Shown: one piece after another, positions 1-11,960 of the stretch
Layout: each line of letters starts with the position of its first letter
Position numbering within the stretch: the first letter of the stretch is position 1
Source: Archilochus colubris
Lineage: Eukaryota > Chordata > Aves > Apodiformes > Trochilidae
DNA length: 64,000 nucleotides
Reading direction: 5' to 3'
NCBI GenBank assembly: GCA_023079485.1
Contig: CM041090.1
Coordinates: 34,560,874-34,624,873 of the forward strand
Made by a program: the position numbers and the translations under genes
The notes under the pieces: model-generated
Seen by the model: the letters and a program-made list of their open reading frames with translations, nothing else
Databases searched by the model: none
Told to the model about the DNA's origin: nothing

Positions 1-1315
1 TTTTTCCAAAAATTTCCATATGTAGACCACTGAGTGAAGTAGTGGAACACTCATTTGACAGGTAAGTAAATCAGGACAAAATCAGTCACTAGCACAGAGA
101 AGTGATTTAGTGAGAGGAGTGGACTTCTCCCAGGAGAGCACCCCCTTTCAGGATGTGCCAGATGAAATGGAAAGGCTTGATTCCCAGTCTTGGGCAAGTG
201 AACTTTAAAAAGGAATCAGCAAACCAAAGCTTTTTCAGATAAATTACTCTGAAACAGATTTTTTTTGCAGCACAGCACATGAGTTCTATACATTGTATAT
301 GGAATGGGATAGTAACCAAACCAAAAAGCTATCAAGACCTTTCGGATGAAAAATCCATAAAGCTGGACCTTCCTTCCCCATGTCACACAGCATCAGGGAG
401 AGGTGATACAGCCAAACCTTCTTTTGGAATATGTTTTGTTCTCAGCTGTTATGAAAACACAGATTTTATTCCCAACATTAAATACAGCTTTTAAATACAA
501 CTTGTTTCTTCATATTACAACTTGCAGAGTCCCAGATGGTACCTTGTACATTTACACATTACTTAAAATGCTAATGTATTCCAACTTCTTCAGATGTTGT
601 TTAATACACAGGCAAGCGTGGCATACACCTTAAGTGAGAGCGTGAATAGAGAGCAAAATCACAAAGCTGGAATCTGAATATTTTGTTAAATGCTGCCACC
701 AAAGCTCCTCCTCCCTCTGCCCTCTCCCCCCACCCCAAGAAATGGAAGCATAACATCACATGGTTCAAGGCTCCTCTTTTGTAAGCTATAATTTAACCTC
801 AGGTTATCTTGACATTCACATGCTGAAAGGAACATTAGTGCATGTCATTGTGTGAGAACAGCTAAATGAGAACAAAAATATAGAGAAAGAGGTCAGAATA
901 GAAAGAAGAAGAATATAAGCAATTTGCACATCTCCATAAATGTGGGCAATTTCGTAACAGGCTGCTCCAGACATTTAGTGTTTGGAGAAATGCTGAAATG
1001 AAACACTAACTACAGGTAAAAATGTAAATATTTAGGGAACTCTGAGGGCACAAATGTTCACACAACATACTAACGATCCACTAAGGAGTGACAGAAACCT
1101 CATATCCCTTCCCCTGCAGACCTAAAATTTCTGTAAGCTCCCGTGCCATTTCAGGACTTTTGCCCGAAACCAAAAATCTTTACCTGCACCCAAAAAATCT
1201 CAACTTCACATATCAGTACATCGCAAATATAAATTCCACAGGTACTATGTTGGCAAGTTGAGTATTTTGACAATGGATTTCACATTTCTACTCCTAACAC
1301 CTCATCTCCAAGGGG

Positions 1316-1328
1316 AAAAAAAAAAAAA
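1316..1328 (+). repeat. Poly-A run
   Basis: Thirteen consecutive A residues followed by an AT-rich stretch. No gene-derived sequence is recognisable upstream, so it is annotated as a simple homopolymer. Confidence 0.8.
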
Positions 1329-2286
1329 TTAATAAATACTGAAATGATGAACAATTGCAAGTGTGATGGCTATTTGTTTAGTATAGCCAAGTAAAGGATG
1401 GTATTGACTCCTTGACCATGGAGACAAGGGGACAGAGAGCACAGGTGCTCCTTCTCATGTACATGTATGGTGCAAAGGACAAGAAGAGTAACTTTAGACT
1501 GTACCACCCATGACCGTGTCTATCTGGATAGAACATGTGAATCCAAGACCAGTAAGAGCAGCCAGACCCAAACTGAATTCCACTTTTCATTATTTGTATG
1601 GGACATAGACACAATTTTCTCTTCTTATGATGCAGATATGGATATTCAGGGTTGATTTTATGTCCTAGCTTATGGGGGTGTCAGAATCACCTAGGGAACA
1701 GTTCTGATATAGTCCCATGGAAGCCCACCTTCCCAGACTCACCAAAAACCTTACTCCTGCTGCCCTTTGGTTTTCATATGGTGCATCCTTTACAACAGGA
1801 GCTCAGAGCTTTGCAAGGGTATTCCCAACCTTTTGTAGGTCTGCTAATCAGTGTAAAACTCTAGATGATAATTGGGGTTCAGAACTCTCACAGAACTGAG
1901 CAACTGGAGAGCCACCACTGTCAGCTGTTAACCTTGAAAAGCCTCCTCTCAGCATACCTCTGATGTATTTAAGCTTTCTGGCCTGCTGTGAGGTGGAAAA
2001 ACATTAGCAGTGTTGCAGAGAAGTGGTATCCAACAGGACTTCACCAACTAACCCTGATTCTGTCCCCTGAAACTGTTTCTCCAGTACTTAATGCATAAAA
2101 ATGGGCTGGTTTGTTCCCTGCTTGACTTGTCTGTGGGATTACATATGCAGGAAACCATGATGTTGTGCAGCCTGATGATTTCTTCATCTTCAGTTTGAGA
2201 TGTTGTGGAAGACAGTATAAATGACCAGCAGATCATGATAGATACCCCATCAGTAAAGGATGATTGTATTATCAAAAATACTGAAG

Positions 2287-2301
2287 AAAAAAAAAAAAAA
2301 A
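2287..2301 (+). repeat. Poly-A run
   Basis: Fifteen consecutive A residues, then GG and further purines. No recognisable retrotransposed body or target-site duplication accompanies it, so it is annotated as a simple homopolymer. Confidence 0.8.
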
Positions 2302-4422
2302 GGAAAGGTAATTATTTTCTGTGCAGTTTATAGCCTCCCAGGAGCAGCAGACAGACACTCCCACTCCCACAACACTCTAATATTTCACCGATCAAGGACA
2401 TAACCCTGGTTATTTACAGACTGTAATGAGAGTGACCGTACTTTGATGTTACCATAAATAAGCAGGTAAAACTGCTGAGTTTCAAGAAACTCTGTTTGAT
2501 TGCCTGCAAGACGTTATTATTTTAATAAAAAAGAATGGCATGTGTAATGATTAAATTTATACCAAGTGCACAAGCAAGCTCCACTCAAGGAGACACATAT
2601 AAGCCCTTCCACACAGCTTGTGCTTTACAAAAACTGCTTCCTGGTTTCAGGAAAAAGTGGATCTTTGTTCAAATGACATAAAGAAATGGCCCAGAGACTG
2701 CCTCAAAGCAAAGATCTGCTTGGTTGTGATGGATTTCAGTAAACTACAGGCTTGGTATTTCTCAGATATGCAGTCTGTGAGCTAAACTGTACTGTGTAAG
2801 ATAGAGGAGCTGTAGAAGTGATGAAGCTCTATTAACAGAATCAGTCCTGCCAGCTAAAACCTTGTCTCAGATTTTTTCTCTAACCATTATCTTTTGTCTC
2901 ACGTTAAATGTCACCTATATACATATTTCAAAATATTGTTTAGGGTTACTTTATCAAACAAGATCTAAGTATGTTTTGATGGGATGAATGAATTATGGGA
3001 GATTTGAAGAAATAGTGACCCAAAAGGAGTATCCCAAACACTTCAAATCATCCCTCCCCGACCCACTAAACAATCAGTTTCAATATTTTTTTTTTCTCCA
3101 ATAACTTTTATAAGTTATTTGTGTTCTGCATGGGTTAATCTTTAATTTTCATCACAGCTTTTGAGCAGCACAAAGCTGAGGAAAAATACCTGCATATTTC
3201 AGTGCTTAATTAAGCTGAAGGATTCTGGGAAGTTCTTCCATTTTCGCTATGATAAAAGGTGGCTTTCATCTAAATCCAGTGTTAAGCATCCCAAACCTTA
3301 ATACTAAGAACTTTCTACATTATGAGGTAGTGTGGTCTGGCATCTGGGGATCTGCAGAATTAAACTTCTGGTGCTGAGCACCTGATACCCATATTACTGT
3401 GGTGTAAAGGCATGGATTGACTTCTCATCAGTAGTTGAATACTGGTGAGAATCTGGAATTTTGTTTCAGCCAGAAAGAAATCCAATCTGTATGCTTCAAA
3501 ACTGCTCTTCAACATAAGCCGAAGTGGAAAAAATATACCAAGTAGGAAAAAAAACCCAGGATATGTGCATCAAAAGAACAGCCTGATCAAAAAATAAAAA
3601 GCCAAATAACATATTCAAGGAGTCAAGATCAAATTGTTACTGACAACCTTGACTGTACCATAGGAAAGCTGGTGCTGATCAAAAGCAGAAAGGAAATCTT
3701 CCAGAAGCTCATCAACTGAAAAGAGTTTTGCTTATTCGTATCCTGGAGATACACTTGTTGCTACACATTGTGTTATGTATGCTAAATATTACGTCAGCAT
3801 CTCTGCCTGTTATATTTCAAAACTGCCATAATAAAGGGATGGACTCAGGTACTGCTGGTTGGATTTATATGTCCTTGTTTAAGACAAATAAAAGCTAGAT
3901 GCACAACTCTGGGACAGTCACCATAGGAGCCCTTCAGAGTCAATAAATAGATTTCAGATTTATGGGATGCAATTTCTCTCATGTCTCTTCAACATTTAGT
4001 TTGGTACAAGAGGAAACCACAGAGAAATAGATCTTCCAGTTGATTATAAAGAGAGATTATCACAACCTTTTCAGACATACTGTTTGAACTGCCAAGTAAC
4101 AAATGGCACCTTTCCAAGTATTTCTCACAAGTATTTTCTTGCAGAAGCTATTTCTTTACTGAAGGACACAGGCTCATTAACGATTAAAGGCTTCACCATT
4201 TTGTATTTGTATCTCACTGAAGTGCAGATCTCTATAAAAAATGAAATCCAAATGACATGGAAAACTGCAAACTAGTTTTTGAGATGGCTGTATTCACAGA
4301 AGTAGTGTCAGAAGCTGAACAAGAGGAAGAAGGGGAATGGTATTTTACATCAGTGCATAGCTTCTCATAACACCTTTTTTGCAAACAATATCCTTTGAGA
4401 CAGGTACTACTAGGAATTGTAG

Positions 4423-4545
4423 TTGGGATGTAGAAGCCCCCAAACATGCTTTGGAATCTCAGCTCGACCAGTTTGAAAGAAATTAAGAAGTTTCAGAAAT
4501 ACCCTTCTTTTCTGTAAAGGCTAAATCATTTTTAATGTGTTCCTG
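4423..4545 (+). repeat. Unclassified dispersed repeat, copy A
   Basis: This stretch is clearly related to 15653-15785 in the same orientation. The shared blocks are GGGATGT.GAAG, CATGCTTTGGAATCTCAGCT, ACCAGTTT, GTTTCAGAAA.ACCCT and TTTTCTGTAAAGGCTAAA, with scattered substitutions and small indels between them. By eye the identity is near 80 percent over about 115 bp. Similarity may continue weakly to about 4600, where both copies have an AGCTA...ACAAGGG ending. I cannot assign a family: there is no CR1 tail, no LTR ends and no tRNA-like head. It could be an old DNA transposon, a SINE or LTR fragment, or an old segmental duplication. Confidence 0.75.
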
Positions 4546-4933
4546 TAAACAGCATTATTTCTGAAAAGGTTCTTGAAATTAGCTATCTAATGTTTAAACA
4601 AGGGCTGGCATTCAAAATTTGCTAGAATTCTAGTTAAAAAAAAAAAATCCTTGGATATTTTTTATGTCTCTAATCTTCAGGACAAGACAAGGTTTTGAGA
4701 AATCTTTTGATTAAAGGGTGCCTCTCAGTTCTGACTCAGCCTTCTTAAGAGGATTTCCTAACACTTACTAACCCTCTTTCTTCCCTGCAGAGTAACTGCT
4801 CCCTAGCAAGTACAAAATGAATTGTGTGTTCTGTGCTTTGCTGTGCCATCAAAACCAAAGCATGCCAGGTCTGCAGTTGGGCACTCAGGGGACAGGCTAC
4901 AAAAGTTCTCAGGGAAATCTCTGAGCACATGAT

Positions 4934-5116
4934 TTGTGGTGTGGGCTTTTTGGGAGGGTTTTGGTTGGTTGGTTGTTTTGTTGTGGGTTTTTTGGGTTTT
5001 TTTGCATTGGGTTTTTTTTGTTTGTTTGTTTTGTTAGTTTTTGTGGGTTTTTTTCAGTATAAACCATCTGCTGCTTTCTCTTCTTTCTCTTTTTCTTTTT
5101 TTTTCTTTTATTTTTT
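4934..5116 (+). repeat. T/G-rich then C/T-rich low-complexity block
   Basis: Positions 4934-5054 are built from TTTGGG, GGTT and GTTT words (for example GGTTGGTTGGTTG near 4963). Positions 5071-5116 are almost pure pyrimidine (TTCTCTTCTTTCTC type). The G runs are mostly GGG separated by long T-rich loops, so G-quadruplex potential is modest. A 100-codon open frame running through it (4824-5126), rich in Gly, Phe and Val, is a product of the composition. Confidence 0.7.
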
Positions 5117-7499
5117 AAACCAGTGAAAAGAAAAAATCATTTCTCAAAATGATCTGAATAAATCATCAGAAATGCAGAATCTTCAAAAGGCTCTCATGGG
5201 CAGAGCAGGTTTTTCATGCCCATATTGCTAATTATCAAACACCAGAACTCAGTCATGAGCATCTGCTAAAAATCTGGTTCTTGAAAGGCTCAGCTTCAGT
5301 TCTGGACACCTGTTTTCCCAGCCTACTGCTTTACTCCTCATAATCTCAGATGTCCTGTGCCCCTGATAGTTTCTCCAGTTCTTATTACCTCAGTAGGTGA
5401 CAGATGCTGTTGTGTGAAGCCTCCACCAATACAGAGAATCTTAAGAGAGAACCTAAACCGAAACACAGGGTTTTCCCTAAGGAGCAGGGGAAAAAAACAT
5501 TTGTTTTTTAATGTGGCAGCTTTTGCTGCTGACATAGAGCAAAGCAGCTCTTCCACGCACACTTAGTTCTGTTTGGTGTGTAAGAGCTCTGAGTGAACTT
5601 ACAAGGTCTCACAAATGGTTCCTCTCTCAGCCACATCCCAACTCTGTTTCAGGCTGAGATCTGAGGTTACATCAGATCCCAATCTTGCTTCCATAGGTAA
5701 GAAGCAGATCTGAAGGTCACTTCACCTACAGCCTATGTGTCCCCTTCAATATCTCTGTGTTGTCTGAAGGTGTCACACTGGTTGCTGTGAGATTGTTTGA
5801 ACTTGAAGCGATGGCACATCTGGAGTCATGGAAGTCATAAATGAGTTGTCTACACTTGGCAGATGTATGATGGACTCCTAACCAAATCTTGAAGAGTAAT
5901 TCAATTAATAGTTCAATGCATTTTCAAACTGAATCTGATAGGTAAGGTGCAGGGGATAGCTGTCTCTCTAAAGGCCAGTCTGAGCAGCATTTGGGGTTGC
6001 TTGAGTAGCAACCCTGAAGACACAAATTCACAGGGGCCGGAAGTGAAGTGCACAGTGCTGGAGATGCCCTCCCTTAGCACCAGGCTTACCACTACTTGTG
6101 TAAGTTGTATTAAACCTGTCTGTGCCTTTCCCTTGGGCAATGGGAGGCCTCTGATTTCTTCTACTGTTTCTACTTAAGTGGCTGAAAATCACACACCTGC
6201 AATTCACTAAGCTTGTGCTGCTTAAAGACTGTTTCTCAGCTGGAGGCAACCCCATGGTGTGCACATTCCCCTCCTCGCTCATGACAACCATGGCTCTGCA
6301 CCCAGAGGATAAAATAATTTAATCCTGCCTGCTAGTTTGATGAGGCTGACAATCATGTTACTCTTTTGCAAATGTGTCTTCTTTGCCCAACCCACGGGCA
6401 CAGACTGTGCACTTGGGGAGCACAGACTTCTTCTCCACAGATATCTCTAGGCAGGCAAACTGCTCAGCTCTGGACTGTAACCCTTCCTTCCCCTTCGTGT
6501 GATGTACATCCCCTGTATCTTTGCTGCTGTGCCCTGCTCTACTTTAAATTCTGCAGGCAGAAGGAGGAGAAAACAGCTCCCCTGTGGCTGAGTGTCAGGG
6601 TTGTCCCCTTTGGGATGGAGTTAATTACTGAGCAACTTCACAAAGGGACCTCCTTGATCACTGAAAATGATGAAGCAAAACGTATGAGAGCTGCATGCTA
6701 CTTGTCTGTGTTTCTGCTAAGGTTTGTAGCAATCAGCAGTACCAGTCCAGAAGAATCTGGGGTGAGAACACTGGTCCAGTGACAGCCACTGATTTAAGTA
6801 TGCTGAGCATGTGTGCTATGAGGAGCTTCTCCATTCAGTGTTCTCTTGGGATTTATATCCATCCTGAGGATTCTCATAGACTTTTTGTTGAACAGAGCAT
6901 TTTTTACCGCAGAGGCATTGACTTAAAATATTGCCTTGCCTTCTATCCCCAGTTCCAGGGCAGGGGCAGCTCTTCATTGGGGTGGCAAGAGAAGAACAGC
7001 AACATAGAGTTGTTACCAACCCTGCAATGCAAAATGTTTAAGGGCTATTGTAAGGCAAGCTCAGACAAGGACTGGAACAAAACTGAGTGACTTTGTAGAT
7101 GGATAGCTCCATAGATCTAGACCTCCTTTTCTTCTACACAGGGGCTCCAGCTACTGTCCCTGCAGTGATATGATTTAATGGAATTAAATGGTGTTGAACT
7201 ATGCAATGAGGTTGAAGGCAGAGATATCTAGCTATTGCCTCAAGCCCAATTCTAACAAAGATAACGTGTTCTCCTGATGGCCAGGTCCAGGGTTATTTCC
7301 CAGCTGGTCCAGATGGGTGAACATTTTGAATGGAGCCATAAGTATTATCCATTTCTCATCCATTTCCAAGGTTCCCCCAGCTTTGGTAATTTGAAATGGG
7401 AAATGAAGAATTATTTCTTCACTTTTGCCAAAAAGAAAGAAAAGAAATTACTGGCAGTATTTGTGAAATTCTTTCCAGCCCACCCAGATCCAAGATAAT

Positions 7500-7990
7500 G
7501 AGCTTTTCCAGACACAAGGTAATTCTCTTTCTAATGCTTTCTCTCTTTCTTTTTCCATAAATGCATGTCTTGCTGCAGATAACAGAAGATTAAACTCACT
7601 CTGCAACTGAACTTACACATCACTCATGCAGCAAATATAATTGAAAAAAGATTCTCTTCTTCTTTTTCTTTATTAAATGTCATCACCTAATTTAGAATGC
7701 AAATCAATGTATTAATAAGGAATGTATAATTTTTAATGTCATCTGTGCAATCGCCCTCTTAGATTGATTCTACCTTGAACTCATTGTATTATTGTTAATG
7801 ACTGAAAGCTCACACTGTACTTTATCAACCAAAGTCTGTCTGCAAGAACTTTCTAATTAGTGCTACTGATCACTTATTCCTTCTCGGTGAGACTAATGCA
7901 TTATTACAAAGCCTTGTGAAATACGTCCAACAACATATATGTCTTGTTAGAATGACACTCAGGAGATACCATTACCCATATCCATCAATG
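7500..7990. promoter_or_regulatory. Candidate conserved non-coding element (weak)
   Basis: The stretch lacks repeats and stable reading frames. It is dense in homeodomain-type cores: TTAATGA-like sequence near 7793, TAATTAG near 7854, and CTAATTT, ATTAATAA and TTTTTAATG near 7690-7740. It also has several CTGCAG/CATGCA words. Such composition is common in vertebrate developmental enhancers but also occurs by chance in AT-rich DNA. The call rests on appearance only; an alignment across birds is needed. Boundaries are approximate. Confidence 0.2.
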
Positions 7991-8327
7991 ACACTTAATC
8001 CATCACGTGGAAATACTGCTTAACTACTGCTGCCACAGTCAGCTGGGTGCAGGCATCTCCAGTGAAAACTATGAGGCTGCCTGCTTGGGGCTCTGGCATG
8101 CAGCCAGCTCTCTTACATCATATAGCAATTAATGTACCTTTACTTTGATAACAAGAAGTTAGAGAGGCAGTGGAAAGTAGCAGCAGAGTGGGACAACTCA
8201 TGAAATTAGCTGCAGGAAATCTATTTTGTAATAAAACTCTTCATAAAAGTGAAATGTCATTTAAAGCAACAATTTCCATGGGGAATAAGTTTTTATGTCT
8301 CTGTGCATCTTTAAGGCATGGAGTTTC

Positions 8328-8344
8328 TTTTTTTTTTTTTTTTT
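8328..8344 (+). repeat. Poly-T run
   Basis: Seventeen consecutive T residues inside an AT-rich stretch. No poly-A-tailed retrocopy is recognisable on the minus strand. Confidence 0.85.
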
Positions 8345-11129
8345 AAGAGTTCTTTCATTGAAATGGCTTCATGGAAGCCCACAATATACAGAGACATTTT
8401 TAAACATGTGGGAATCTCATTATGTTTTCTGCATGCTTTTTTTCCTTTGGAACATTTTTTTTAAAAACCAGGATGATTCAAGATGCTACAGCCATTTAGC
8501 TGTGAGAAATATTTAGATAACCAGAGTGAAGATCATTAACAATATGTATAAATTAATATGAAAAATTCTTTCAAGTTGAAGAAAACATATGATTTTAAAC
8601 TGATAAGTACATTGACAGAACCTGATTATTTTCCTTTATCCAATAAATAAAAAAACAACTATAAAGTCGTTATAAATAAATAGAAATCCCAAGCTCTTTA
8701 ACACTAATAGGATATTAAAAAGCTCCTCTTTTTGAAGAGATCTAAAATGAAAATCAGATTTTTATTTTATAAAAATATAATTAAAAATTCTAGAATTTGT
8801 ATAGAAATGTTTTGAAATCCAGTGATTTATGATTTTTTTATAAATAAGCAAAATTTTAGAGCTTGGGCCAGAATATAAGCATTCTTGAGTGCTTGCTGGC
8901 AGGAGCCAGATGGTGACAAATCACAAAGGAAAGTGAAAATAGTGAATCCTTCTTGGTTCTTCAAGGCAGGGGGAATTTGTGGAGATCCATGCTGACCAAA
9001 AATTCAGCAGGTCATCTCTCCACATGCTTGGGATTTTTAATGTCTATTGCAAGATGTTGTTCTAGTGCTAATTCCTGTATCATGTTAAAGTTACAAATTT
9101 ATCAGCTAACCTATGAAACAGAAATGTTACAGTAAAAGAAAACTAAACTAAAATTCCTTCATTATGTGAATTAGGTGGAAAGTGTTGATATTTGGAGCAC
9201 CTGAAGAGGCAGAAAAAAGAGTCTTATTGTACAAAGAACTACTTCTGAGATTACAGAACAACAACAAGGGATCTACAAAGGAGGCTTAAAGTTATCAGGT
9301 GAATATTACAAAGAAAAGCTTTGCAGATCTACAGCCAATACTGACCTCACTGCCCTCCCTGTGGTAAGACTCATCTACAGACTACAGATAATATGATACA
9401 AGCAGCATTCACAAGCATTCCAGTTATTTTAATTATTTCCACAGCTGCAGATGTGAATTTCTACAAATATGAAGACAAAACTGCAGATGTGGGTAGGTTG
9501 AAGAAAGAGTGGTACCTCTGCATAACAGTTTTTTTCCTGTCAGGATCAAGCTTTGCTCTTGCAAAATAATCAGGCAGTTGTTTTATCTTTGTGTTAACAC
9601 CTCACAGTCAACAGCAGCTGAATTCCATGAAAATTGCCATTGCTTATCCCATTACGTTCTTTCTTTGCTCCATTCTGCCATGAACCTTTGAGTCTCCACA
9701 GCTGGGAGTTTATGAAATAGAACTAAAGTTGTTTCACTCTTCTTCAGGGTAAGTGTACAGAATGCCAGATCTGGGAGGAAGAAACGTGGCTGCATTGCTT
9801 TTGTCACCATATCAGACCCAAATATTCCCTCTAGTACCAACCTGTGTGTGCAGAGTCTGAGTGGATTTAAAGCAAACAAAAGGAAACAAATTCACATATA
9901 GACACACAGACCTGCTCAGAGCAGCCCTGCAAGATTAGAAAAGAAGTTTTCTCATCCTAATTAAAGCTGAAACTCACTTCCCATTATTAGCCTAATTATA
10001 TTTCAAACAGATGCACTTCCAGTGTGTGCAACTGTTCTGTCTTTGTGAGAAGCTGAATAGACTGTGGCCTTCAGAGACAGAAAGGTTACACACAAAGAGG
10101 AAGAGATTTTCAGAGGATATCTCCATGAGCATCCAGCAGCCTTACAAGGGAAAGCATTGGTGGGCAGGCATTTTATATGAGATACCCGTGCATGTGAGAT
10201 TGGTCATAAGGTCTTGAATTCACTTATTTTGATGCAGATTAGGGCAGGGACAACACAGATTTAAAAATCATTAATCAGTTGCTCACAAGAACAATTGTCT
10301 AAAAATAAGTCAGTAAATAAATAAATTAATCCTGTGCCCATAAACATAAAATTGAGTTTAATAAGTATAAAGAAATTCCATGGAAAAAAATAGTATTGAG
10401 TCAAACATTCAAGGTCCATATGAGCTACTCTGGGCAAAGTGTGGAGACAACTATTGACAAATTTATTGACAAGAAAATCTTGAAAAAGCTGGTGAGTCTC
10501 TAGGGCAGATCCCTCACCAGCAGGAAACATATTTCCATCAGAGCTGGTGCTGTCAGGCATTTTTAAAAGTCACATCTGATTATCTGCTACCTTATGCTGC
10601 AGCAAACTGGGTTATCTCCACTGTACATGAAGGGTTTTATATAGGAGTAAAATGAATGGGAGGAATCAGTGAGCAACCTTGAACTCACGTGAGCTGTGTA
10701 GTATGGACCTTTGTGCTTCCTCTGTCTAATACCTTCAATTAACTTACTGTAAACGACAGGGAAAAGAGCAGCTGATACCAGCAGCATTGCAGACTGGAAA
10801 TGAGAGGCTCAAAGTAAAAAGAGCAAATAGCCTTACTACATCTGAACACAATAGATAGCAAACTACCACACCACAAAATGCACAGGAATTATTCAAGGTG
10901 GCTGGGAAATGATGGAATATCTATTGAAAGAAAATGCAAGGAAGACACATTTTCAAAAGGGAATGATGCAACAAGTGGATTTGCAAATTCACTGATAGTT
11001 TATTTTTCATTCACTTTTGAAAATGTTCCATTTGCACATTCTCTCATCTGCGGGGCCTGTGTTATTTGCCTCTGTTAATTTCTCATTCTAGCCAGGATTA
11101 AGGAGTGGACAATATCATATTGGGTCATA

Positions 11130-11165
11130 TCATACTGGAGATATAAGGAAGAATTTCTTAGCATG
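11130..11165 (+). mobile_element. Possible detached piece of a CR1 3' region
   Basis: The words TACTGGAGATATAAGGAAGAATTTCTTA resemble the CR1 segment that encodes the DIRKKFFT part of ORF2 (usual form GATATTAGGAAGAAATTCTTTA, cited here only as short words). In a normal CR1 this lies a few tens of bases before the GCCCGAGGAGGTGG motif. Here that motif starts about 200 bp later, at 11377. Either the two belong to one element interrupted by an insertion, or this short match is chance. Confidence 0.35.
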
Positions 11166-11371
11166 AATCCTCTTGTTATTCCTGAAGTGTGCTTGTGCAT
11201 TTTAGAAATGTTTCTTAAGGTTCTGGGTATCTAGTCAAAGAATTTTCAAAGATCATGACATGTATTCTGAAACTGAATCCAGTAAATCAGTTCAAAGAAT
11301 AAGGTGCTATTTAAGGGGAAAATTCTTCAGATAGTACAAAATGACCAAATAATGTTTAATAACAATTTAAC

Positions 11372-11542
11372 TAGGGTGCCCGAGGAGGTGGTTGAGCTAC
11401 CATCCTTGGAGGTGTTTTAAAGGCATTTAGATGTGGTGTTTAGGAATATGGTTTAGCACTAGACTTGATGGAGTTAGGTTAATGGGTGGACTTGATGATC
11501 TTAAAGGTCTTTTCCAACCAGAACAACCCTATGATTTTGTGA
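11372..11542 (+). mobile_element. CR1 LINE 3' end, 5'-truncated
   Basis: The sequence reads GTGCCCGAGGAGGTGGTTGA, then a CCATCCTTGGAGGTGTTT segment (ORF2 coding for SLEVF), then the typical 3' untranslated tail with GGACTTGATGATCTTAAAGG, TCTTTTCCAACC and an ending near CCTATGATTTTGTGAA. This is the standard avian CR1 order on the plus strand. The copy is about 170 bp long if counted from the first unambiguous motif. Its 8-bp terminal repeats are decayed, so it is old. It encodes nothing functional. Confidence 0.88.
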
Positions 11543-11697
11543 ACTATGCAAATTTCCATCAGGATCTGATGAGTCAAGGGTGTAGATCTGGCAGAGACTG
11601 TGGTATGTAATCAAAATCTTAGTCTAAACAAAGGACAAACAAAAGTTTATGGCACAAGCTCATCCAGTACTGTATAGCTCTTTTTCCACTTGCGGAA

Positions 11698-11727
11698 CAG
11701 AGCTACTTATGCCCTCAAGTAGCTCTG
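11698..11727. repeat. Perfect 11-bp inverted repeat (hairpin)
   Basis: CAGAGCTACTT at 11698-11708 is exactly complementary to AAGTAGCTCTG at 11717-11727, with an 8-nt loop. No T-run follows and no transposon ends are evident. It may be a chance palindrome or the remnant of a small foldback element. Confidence 0.75.
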
Positions 11728-11936
11728 CAGGAAGAGGGATGTCTCTGGGTACACTTCCACATGCCATCCATGCAAATATCAGCCTAGAATATTGGTGTTG
11801 AGTGTGGTGGGTCACATTTGTTTTGCCACTGATCCTGTTGTGACTTCTGAAAAAATTTCTTAGCTCACTCAGTTCTTCCATTACAAAGCACCTTCTTAGC
11901 ACTGGGTTTTGCTCACTGCTACAGCAATGACCATGG

Positions 11937-11960
11937 AGAGATAGATATAGATAGATATAT
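11937..11960 (+). repeat. Short GATA/TAGA microsatellite
   Basis: Interrupted GATA units (GATAGATATAGATAGATATA). It is short and imperfect, so probably not very variable. Confidence 0.7.

Larger units (their letters stand above)
1..4422. other. Unique AT-rich sequence without a recognised gene
   Basis: All six frames are broken by stops; the longest open frames here are below 80 codons and resemble no family I know. I see no CR1, LTR or RNA gene. The only low-complexity features are short homopolymers, such as A13 at 1316-1328 and A15 at 2287-2301. The long A-runs lack an upstream retrotransposed gene body that I can recognise, so I do not call them processed pseudogene tails. The stretch is probably intergenic or intronic. 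Confidence 0.6.
4546..11371. other. Unique sequence with low-complexity blocks
   Basis: No gene is supported. A 138-codon open frame (6366-6782, +) and a 131-codon frame overlapping it (6695-7090, +) have no recognisable domain, signal peptide or splice context and are treated as chance. About 7500-7990 is a candidate conserved non-coding stretch (listed separately). Low-complexity blocks are T/G-rich and C/T-rich at 4934-5116 and a T17 run at 8328-8344. From 8520 to 8860 the sequence is very AT-rich (TAAATAAA-type) without tandem periodicity. Confidence 0.55.

Noticed and set aside
2287..2301. Poly-A run as the tail of a processed pseudogene
   Set aside because: No gene-derived sequence is recognisable upstream.
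6598..6640. TGTCAGGGTTGTCC...GGGATGGAGTTAATT, resembling the start of another avian LTR
   Set aside because: Similarity stops after the GAGTTAATT word and no LTR end or target-site duplication is visible.
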